In this document: positions 19,971 through 25,000 of the stretch, piece after piece
How the letters are laid out: every line of letters starts with the position of its first letter
Numbering within the stretch: position 1 is the stretch's first letter
From: Trachelipus rathkii
Lineage: Eukaryota; Arthropoda; Malacostraca; Isopoda; Trachelipodidae
DNA length: 25,000 nt
Reading direction: 5' to 3'
Assembly: GCA_015478945.1 (NCBI GenBank)
Contig: JABUQX010028456.1
Span: 1-25,000 of the forward strand
Notes under the pieces: generated by a model
What the model was told of the DNA's origin: nothing
What the model saw: the letters and a program-made list of their open reading frames with translations, nothing else
Database searches by the model: none
Position numbers and translations under genes: made by a program

Positions 19971-20067
19971 TATAATTTATTATACTATAATAATGATATA
20001 TTGATCTTGGACAGAGGGCACAATTAGAAATATGTAGAGTCCTGTGCTATAGCTTTACCCCTGGTTA
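19785..20067. mobile_element. Small inverted-repeat (MITE-like) element
   Basis: TATAGCACAGGACT at 19805-19818 is matched perfectly in inverse by AGTCCTGTGCTATA at 20038-20051. The match extends imperfectly on both sides (GGTAAATAGGG against GGTAAAG; CATAT). The interior is AT-rich, with a TAT trinucleotide microsatellite at about 19928-19962. No coding content. About 280 bp long. Confidence 0.6.
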
Positions 20068-20147
20068 TATATAATATATATATTATATATATAGCTACTA
20101 CCTATATATATTATATATATATATAAATATTATATATATATATATAA
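20068..20147. repeat. (TA)n tract, left target flank of the mariner-type element
   Basis: TA repeat ending exactly at the left tip of the element that follows. Confidence 0.85.
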
Positions 20148-20478
20148 GGGTTCACGAGTTATGTTATCACACGAGGAGCGTGCTTCACGAGTAAGGGAAT
20201 GTAAAATTAGTATAGAAAAATTGGGCGTAAGAATAGATAAGTTCGATTAATTTTAATTCATTAAGGAGGATGGGATATGTTTACGTTGGTGGTCCTGAGC
20301 ACTACGAAAACCGCTCACACACTGCCGAATGTCCTCATGGGATGATATATTGGGTTTTATGGTTACTGTAAAATGCAACATAAAATGAGGTGGGCATCTT
20401 ACCTCTGACATTTTTTCGATACGGTTCTCTTAGTTTCCAGGCAATGTAGTCATAACGCGTCAATGGTCACCAACAATA
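20148..20478. repeat. Left terminal inverted repeat of the mariner-type element
   Basis: Aligns by eye with the reverse strand of 22197-22527 over about 330 bases, with small gaps. The inner limit is approximate. Confidence 0.75.
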
Positions 20479-20676
20479 GTTTTAAATGTGAATGTGAAAA
20501 GGTTGAAGTAAACAATTGGTATACAAGACAGCTCATAATATCGAATAAACTCTAATGCTAATCAACGTTGTTAATGTATCATACTTTTACACCTATGAAC
20601 TATATAATCCACGAGCATGCAAGAAAGGGCAGAAGAACGTTCAGGATCGTTTCAACTTGTACCTACATACAGTATT

Positions 20677-21841
20677 TTACAAAAATGTTGTTTCGATCGA
20701 GACGGCCTCATCCATGCGAATACATAGCCTCAGCCTCTGGCGCAGGTTTTCATTGCATGCCCAATGAGAGTGACGCCGGTTTGATTGATTCCCTACATTC
20801 GTTTGGTTATTCGACGGCAGGAAAGATATTGGGCGAGCGTTACTGGGGTCATTAAATCCCAGCCGTACATGGTATATTTTGAGAAATACCTAGCCCCAGA
20901 AAGCTAGTCCAAGTGGTGTTAAGTCGGGAGTGAAGCGCAGGCCATGGAAATGAACCAGATCTTCGCGATCCATCTTCCGGAAAGGTTCTGTCGAGGTAGG
21001 TTCGTCACTATAAGCTAGTATTATGCTACTGAGCCTACACCATCAAGTTGTTAGGTATATATTCTTGTGTGATTCTTAAAGTATAATCACTCAGGAGGTC
21101 AACAAAGACAGTATCTGCAGAAAATGGAGGTAACGCTGTCCTTATCAAATTTCCCTGCGAAGATACTAAGCGCCGATAATCCTAAATTGAGGTATATGTT
21201 GCGCACTTTCCAAACGTTGAACTGAGTTTGAGACGCGTGGTGATGTGCTAGTGAATGTTATAGTGGGGATTTGTTTCCGCCCAATTTCGGAAGTTCCAAG
21301 TTCCACCTGTTATATTGGTAAAGCGAGATTCATCGGTCCTTAAGATATTTTCCAATAAGTCCGGTACATCCATTAGAAGCAATCAATGACAGCCAGGAAT
21401 ACCAGCTGCCCTTTTTGTCTTCACGATGCAAACCATGCACAATGTTTGGCCTATATGGATACAATAGATTGTAAAATGCAAGCACGAATCCGTCGTATGG
21501 TTTCTTCGATATTCCCAAGACGAAACTTAGCGCTGCCTGATAAACATGAGAGACGTTGGAATTTTCATGGGTGTAATACACGGAACGTCCAAGTTCGACA
21601 GTCGAAATGTACGGACATGACGCTCCCTGCCAGTATGTGGATACGGCGGGTAAGAACTTATGACCCTGTACCTTGAAACCGTCTGTAAATCTATGGAATG
21701 CCATGTGTGGCTCGGCGGTGTCCGATGTGGATAACGTTGTTCATATTCTGCAGCAGCTCTGCTAGAGCATTCCTGTTTTGCGTAATGTAAACCTCCAACT
21801 ATGTCACGCTTTTCGTCCTGCGTATACTGGTCACGGTGCAT
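20677..21841 (-). pseudogene. Mariner/Tc1-type DDE transposase with DUF4817-like N-terminus (broken)
   Basis: Would cut and paste the surrounding element. From an ATG at 21841 the minus strand reads DQYTQDEKRDIVGGLHYAKQ then SSRAAAEYEQRYPHRTPPSH, a helix-turn-helix resembling DUF4817 of insect transposases. A second HTH block (QAALSFVLGISKK) precedes LYPYRPNIVHGLHRED. The catalytic core follows: LLENILRTDESRFTN (first Asp codon 21332-21334), QLDGVGS (second Asp, 21042-21044) and PDLTPLGLAFWG. In that last block the position of the third catalytic Asp (usually PLD) is Gly, codon 20908-20910. The C-terminus NLRQRLRLCIRMDEAV ends at a stop at 20677-20679. The span of about 388 codons fits a full-length gene. 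The pieces occupy three frames, and the codon after FWG is a stop. The second-to-third acid spacing is about 43-44 residues after allowing for indels, longer than DD34 mariner/Tc1 and nearer to DD41D-like groups. Confidence 0.8.
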
Positions 21842-22196
21842 GTTACAAATGTATGGCTCTGACTAAACAAACACTCTAGAAGCTATACGCGTTTCACTAC
21901 ACTACAATTATTACGCATAATTTGTAGGTTTATGACATAAACTCCATATGATATCTGTTAGTTGGTTGTAACATCATTCACATGGCCAGTAAAATTTATT
22001 AGGCTACATTATTTAATCGAAATGATATAGATACAATTGACTCTGAGTTATGCATTAAATAATTTTAATTTTAATTCCTTTGTTAGCTTTTGTATCAAAA
22101 TATTTTTAAAAAACTATTGGATATGCCTATTCGAAATTTAACTTTCTAATTTATGTTCAATATTGAAAACGTTTGGCTTTTGTAAGGCACATGGTG

Positions 22197-22527
22197 TCTA
22201 CGGAATGACGTTCTAGTGGTTTATGGTTACATTGCGTGGCACACGAAACAAAACCGTAACTCGAAATAATGTCGTTGAGGAAGAGCCCAACCATCATTTT
22301 TATTATGTGCATTTCACAGAAGACTATAAAAATATATCTCCCATTCGAACATTCGCATGTTTGTGCGCCGTTTTCGAATTGCGCATGCGCAGACACTTCA
22401 ACGTACATAATCCTGTCTCACTTAATGCAATTTAAATAATCGCTTATATTCTTTACACCTTTTCATACTTCGAAACATCCCATACTCGTTTTGATACACG
22501 CTTGCAAACAATTAACTAGTGAGAACC
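22197..22527. repeat. Right terminal inverted repeat of the mariner-type element
   Basis: Reverse-complement partner of 20148-20478. Short open frames here on both strands lie wholly inside the TIR and are not genes. Confidence 0.75.
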
Positions 22528-22618
22528 TATATATACTGGTATATATATACTGTATAAATATATATATAGATATATATAATATATTATATAATATATATTA
22601 TAATATTCTAATATATAT
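22528..22618. repeat. (TA)n tract, right target flank of the mariner-type element
   Basis: TA repeat starting right at the element's right tip. Confidence 0.85.
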
Positions 22619-22800
22619 CAGAGGTGACCGTTCGGCAATTTAAGTTCCGCAAATCTGACGGAAATTACCAAAAAATGGAAATTGTGTAATTGCCGGCTTG
22701 AGGATAATTTGAAAATGTTGGCGGAAAATTGCCAGTTAAGCGGAATGCCTAATAGTCAATTCCCAATTCCGCATTAAGAGGACTACCAAAAAAAAATGTA
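22619..22800. mobile_element. hAT-like end with GGCAATT/TTCCGC motifs
   Basis: Starts CAGAGGTGACCGTTCGGC, a hAT-type CAGAGGTG tip, directly after a TA tract. Motifs GGCAATTTAAGTTCCGC, AATTGCCGG, GGCGGAAAATTGCC and AATTCCGC recur to about 22800 on both strands. The tip resembles in style the TTAGAGGTC end at 4305. No matching right end was found before 23160, so it may be a truncated element. 22800-23160 is AT-rich with no recognised gene. Confidence 0.45.
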
Positions 22801-23163
22801 GTTTCAGTGGAATGCCAAGATTTATAGTCCACAAATTTTTTTCACGTTGGCCATCTTTTGTACGTTTGATAGCAGCAACACCTTAAAATCGGTATTTTTT
22901 GCATTCGTATTTTATTAAAAGTTTTTGTAAAATAAGTAATATTAACAAAAACTTAATGGCTTAAATGCATGAAATAAAAGTTTAATATCATTTTTCTATT
23001 CTTTTTCTTTTATACCAAATTTTTCTAAGCTTAAGTTATAATGAATATAATTTATGAACGTTGTTGGCCACCAATTCCATGATAAAAATGTATTGTACGT
23101 AAACATAAAATGATGAATAAAATAATATAACATTGGTACTCAACATCGAAAGTCTAAACAACG

Positions 23164-23217
23164 TATATATATAGTTATATATAATATATATATATATATT
23201 ATATATTAATAATAATA

Positions 23218-23254
<37 letters not shown>

Positions 23255-23348
23255 ATATATATTAAGATATTATATATAGTATATCGTATATATATATATA
23301 TATATAATATATATTATATAGTATATATATATATATATATAATATATA
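23164..23348. repeat. Long (TA)n tract
   Basis: TA repeat with TAA interruptions, just inside the right hAT-like end. Confidence 0.88.
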
Positions 23349-23513
23349 AATTTTCAAATTATTTTGAATATTTCCCCCAACGAGGAAGAAACATACCAGG
23401 GAAGTAATTATCCCGGTTATCCGGCACGGATAACAATGAATATCCGGCGGAATACCGGATAGTCAAAACTTGGCCGGATAGGCCGGATATTTTTTAGATA
23501 TCGGCCATCCCTA

Positions 23514-23525
23514 ATATATATATAT

Positions 23526-23576
<51 letters not shown>

Positions 23577-23604
23577 TATATATAGAGAGAGAGAGAGAGA
23601 GAAT
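23514..23604. repeat. (TA)n followed by (GA)n
   Basis: TA repeat to about 23583, then an uninterrupted GA dinucleotide run of about 10 units. Confidence 0.9.
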
Positions 23605-23635
23605 CTAGGTTAGCCTCTAGTTTACAGCAATGTAG

Positions 23636-23945
23636 ATCCATCTAAGTTAGGTTTAGGTCTATGGCATCAACAATCTATGTAGGTTATATTTAGGTATATA
23701 TCGACAACCCATATAGGTTAGTTTAGGTGTATGGTATCAATGATCCATATAGGTTAGGTTTTGGGCCTCCCTATTTCAGGTTATAGGATTTGGTAATTTA
23801 CACAGCTTTTATGTATAATTAACAAAACATAAAACGTGAGCTTGGAAGGCCATAAACCGAAACCAAACCTGTATGGATACTGCTGTTTACCTAAGCTTAA
23901 CCTACATGGATTGGTGATGCCATAGACCTAAGCCTAACTTATTGG
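23636..23945. repeat. Foldback minisatellite, unit about 36 bp
   Basis: Four direct units start at about 23636, 23673, 23707 and 23743, with the pattern ATCCATATAGGTTAGGTTTA then GGTCTATGGCATCAAC. After a spacer (about 23776-23834) three units follow in the opposite orientation to 23945 (for example ATGCCATAGACCTAAGCC). The AGGTTAGGTTTAGG core resembles, but is not, the arthropod TTAGG telomere repeat. The inverted half directly joins the RT relic at about 23943. Confidence 0.8.
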
Positions 23946-24614
23946 TAGTGATTAAAGTAATTGATGATTTGTTTGGTGAGGCAGATAGTTTTCTGTCAGC
24001 CATATTTGAAGTTGGTTGATGTATTGTCAAGTTTGTGACCTCTTTTAGTTTCTAGTGTAGTGGCTATGGTAATGTCATCTGTGTAGGTTGATTGTGTTGT
24101 GGTTGAGAGATTCTCCATGAATTGGTTGAATAGGGAGACAGTATTGCGCCTTGGGGTATTGTTATTAATATTTACTTTCTGGATTTTGTATTTTGTTTGT
24201 ATTTATGCCATTCTTCATGATTGGAAATCCATTTCTTTAGTTTGGTGGGGATGTTGGATTTTTTGTGGATCTAGTTGTTTTGGTACTTTATTGAATGCTT
24301 TGTTGGTATCAGTTATGATTATTGTTTTGTGAGTGGGTTTTGAGTTTAGGCTGTTGATTGTTGGTTGAATAATGTTTGAGTCTGGTTGTAGTTAAATGGT
24401 TTTATTTGACTGTGTTAATTTGTTTGTTGGTGTGCGTAGTTATTTTGTTTAGTATGTTTTTTTCTAGTAGTTTGGGTGTAATAGCTTTTTCCCAGATAGG
24501 AGGAATGAAATTTAGGCGTTGATGGAACTGTTGTATATTTGTGCTAATTGAGTTAAAGCGGCCTTTCCTAAGTGTTTGAGATGTTGTCTAGGCCAGTTGC
24601 AGGGGAGTTTTTAA
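23941..24614 (-). pseudogene. Non-LTR retrotransposon reverse transcriptase core (broken)
   Basis: The minus strand gives an RT domain in order. KNSPATGLDNI comes first (motif 0, near 24600). LRKAALTQLAQIYNSSINA follows, then ILEKNILNKITTH, then LTTTRLKHYSTN. IIITDTNKAFNKVP carries motif A, catalytic Asp codon 24308-24310. TIPQGAILSP is motif B, and LFNQFMENLSTTTQSTYTDD motif C, with YTDD at 24074-24085. QLQIWLTENYL and LSASPNKSSITLIT end near 23945. Motifs A and C are in one frame and motif B in another, so frameshifts flank motif B. The style is of the Jockey-like group, but the clade is not certain. The fragment is cut at its 3' side by the 36-bp foldback array and at its 5' side by a hAT-like tip. 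An apparent plus-strand frame at 24099-24332 is its antisense shadow. Confidence 0.82.
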
Positions 24615-24675
24615 CAGGGTTGGCATAAAACCGGGTAAAATTGGGCAAAATCAACGGAACTTGACACTTACAATG

Positions 24676-24680
<5 letters not shown>
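24615..24680. mobile_element. hAT-like left end inserted in the RT relic
   Basis: CAGGGTTGGCATAAAACCGG begins right where RT homology stops (next to the KNSPATGLDNI codons), and a GGGTAAAATTGGGCAAAATC block follows. CAGGGTTGGCA is a classic hAT-type tip. The other end was not found and may lie beyond the window. Confidence 0.5.

Positions 24681-24755
<75 letters not shown>
24680..24755. repeat. Pure (TA)n microsatellite
   Basis: About 37 uninterrupted TA units, the cleanest TA array of the window. Confidence 0.95.
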
Positions 24756-24757
<2 letters not shown>

Positions 24758-24879
24758 CAAAATTGTATATTATTATTAAAGTTTCTTTGTTGGCTAAATT
24801 TGGTGCCACCTAGTGCATTAAAATTTAAAGGCATTGCATTTTTTGTTTTGTTGGTTATGTTGTCACTTATTCAGGTTAT

Positions 24880-25000
24880 GTTGTCAATTGTTCAGCAATT
24901 TAGCAAAGGTCATGTCACTCATGTGGGGTTTTTTCAAAAAAAAAGTTTTTAAAACACCTTTTGTTTTACCTAGTATAGTGGGTGTTTTTGAGTGTGGGAT
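24880..25000 (-). pseudogene. Non-LTR RT fragment at the window edge
   Basis: The minus strand from 25000 reads IPHSKTPTILG, then after a degraded stretch KKPHMSDMTFAKLLNN-stop. In non-LTR elements of the same style as the preceding relic, a block like 'IP.SK.PKILGVTFD....PH.SD.T' follows the RT core. This text would therefore lie downstream of the LSASPNKSS block, yet it sits upstream of that relic on the minus strand. It must be a separate copy or a rearranged piece continuing past the window. Confidence 0.42.

Larger units (their letters stand above)
20148..22527 (-). mobile_element. Mariner/Tc1-superfamily (ITm) transposon with long TIRs
   Basis: A complete but decayed element of about 2.4 kb. 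Its ends are inverted copies. The left starts GGGTTCACGAGTTATGTTAT and the right, reversed, starts GGTTCTCACTAGTTAATTG. The match continues through ACGAGTAAGGGA, CGATTA.TTTAATT.CATTAAG, CGAAAAC.GC, GAATGT, GACATT.TTTCGA and GCAATGTA.TCATAA, giving TIRs of roughly 330 bp. Both tips abut TA repeat, as expected of a family that targets TA. It encodes one transposase on the minus strand. The base composition is clearly less AT-rich than the surroundings, which makes it stand out. It lies within the hAT-like pair 19665-23513. Confidence 0.8.
19665..23513. mobile_element. hAT-like element bounded by GGATATCC-rich inverted ends
   Basis: The left end reads AAGGGATGGGCGGATA and is followed by repeated GGATATCCGG-like motifs (19690-19765). 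The right end, on the reverse strand, reads TAGGGATGGCCGATATC and is followed by the same motif family (TATCCGGCC, CCGGATATT). AAGTT.....GGATATCCGG blocks align in both. The clustered CCGGATAT motifs are what hAT subterminal binding regions look like. No transposase of its own was recognised inside. The interior is instead filled with a small inverted repeat element, a mariner-type transposon, another hAT-like end and (TA)n tracts. So it is either a non-autonomous element that later took several insertions, or two solo ends that only happen to face each other. Confidence 0.55.

Noticed and set aside
20555..20855. Two overlapping plus-strand frames of 70 and 95 codons
   Set aside because: They are antisense to the transposase C-terminus (NLRQRLRLCIRMDEAV on the minus strand), and their text matches nothing recognisable.
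22157..22435. Open frames on both strands (83 and 70 codons)
   Set aside because: They sit within the right terminal inverted repeat of the mariner-type element, so they are non-coding element ends.
23600..23780. Telomere-like TTAGG repeat
   Set aside because: GGTTAGGTTTAGG occurs as part of a 36-bp unit, not as a pure 5-bp array, and the site is interstitial.
24099..24332. 77-codon hydrophobic plus-strand frame resembling a small membrane protein
   Set aside because: It is antisense to the RT relic: motifs A, B and C are read on the minus strand across the same bases. The hydrophobicity comes from the complement of T- and A-rich codons.
1..25000. CRISPR array, tRNA or rRNA genes, bacterial operons
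   Set aside because: No regularly spaced palindromic repeats with unique spacers, no cloverleaf-like sequence with GGTTCGAATCC-type arms, and no rRNA signature were seen. The inverted and tandem repeats are of transposon or minisatellite type.

Overview
The window looks like intergenic, repeat-dominated DNA from an invertebrate nuclear genome. An arthropod is most likely, possibly a decapod crustacean. This rests on very high A+T content, more than twenty interrupted (TA)n tracts, several lineages of decayed DNA transposons and non-LTR retrotransposons, and no intact host-type coding sequence. The organism is an inference: one non-LTR family here, with 'LHEG..LPVL.YS.ETM'-type and 'MDNLRSMLG' motifs, is a type I associate with crustacean genomes, but no search was run. 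No open reading frame longer than about 130 codons exists. I could resolve every informative coding trace only by stitching short reading frames by eye, so nothing here is likely to make a functional protein.

Layout. 1-2100: a broken hAT-type transposase C-terminus (about 500-716), then a minus-strand non-LTR reverse transcriptase (RT) relic with an internal deletion (about 1400-2095). 2100-4300: (TA)n tracts around a minus-strand CR1-like LINE 3' relic (2937-3560). 4305-8223: a compound hAT structure. Two outer arms of about 0.9 kb are inverted copies of one hAT element (BED zinc finger, N-terminal half of the transposase, terminal sequence). A different hAT relic sits in the middle, with a recognisable C-terminal dimerisation domain in plus orientation. 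8590-9420: the 3' end of a second copy of the first non-LTR family, on the plus strand. 9420-14450: mostly unrecognised AT-rich sequence with (TA)n blocks and one 96-bp duplication.

14457-14568 is a near-perfect hairpin. 14920-15085 is a GC-rich probable transposon end. 16030-16880 is a large foldback repeat. 17714-19153 is a non-autonomous hAT-like element with GGAGTC repeats. 19665-23513 is a hAT-like element bounded by GGATATCC-rich inverted ends. Inside it is a separate, complete but decayed IS630/Tc1/mariner-type transposon (20148-22527) with unusually long terminal inverted repeats (TIRs, about 330 bp). 23583-23945 is a GA microsatellite and a foldback array of a 36-bp unit. 23941-24614 is a minus-strand non-LTR RT cut on one side by that array and on the other by a hAT-like end at 24615. 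A last minus-strand RT scrap runs off the window at 25000.

The window is a nested graveyard of selfish elements rather than a pathway. Its most informative content is the order of insertions, the long inverted repeats, and the way several elements abut (TA)n arrays.
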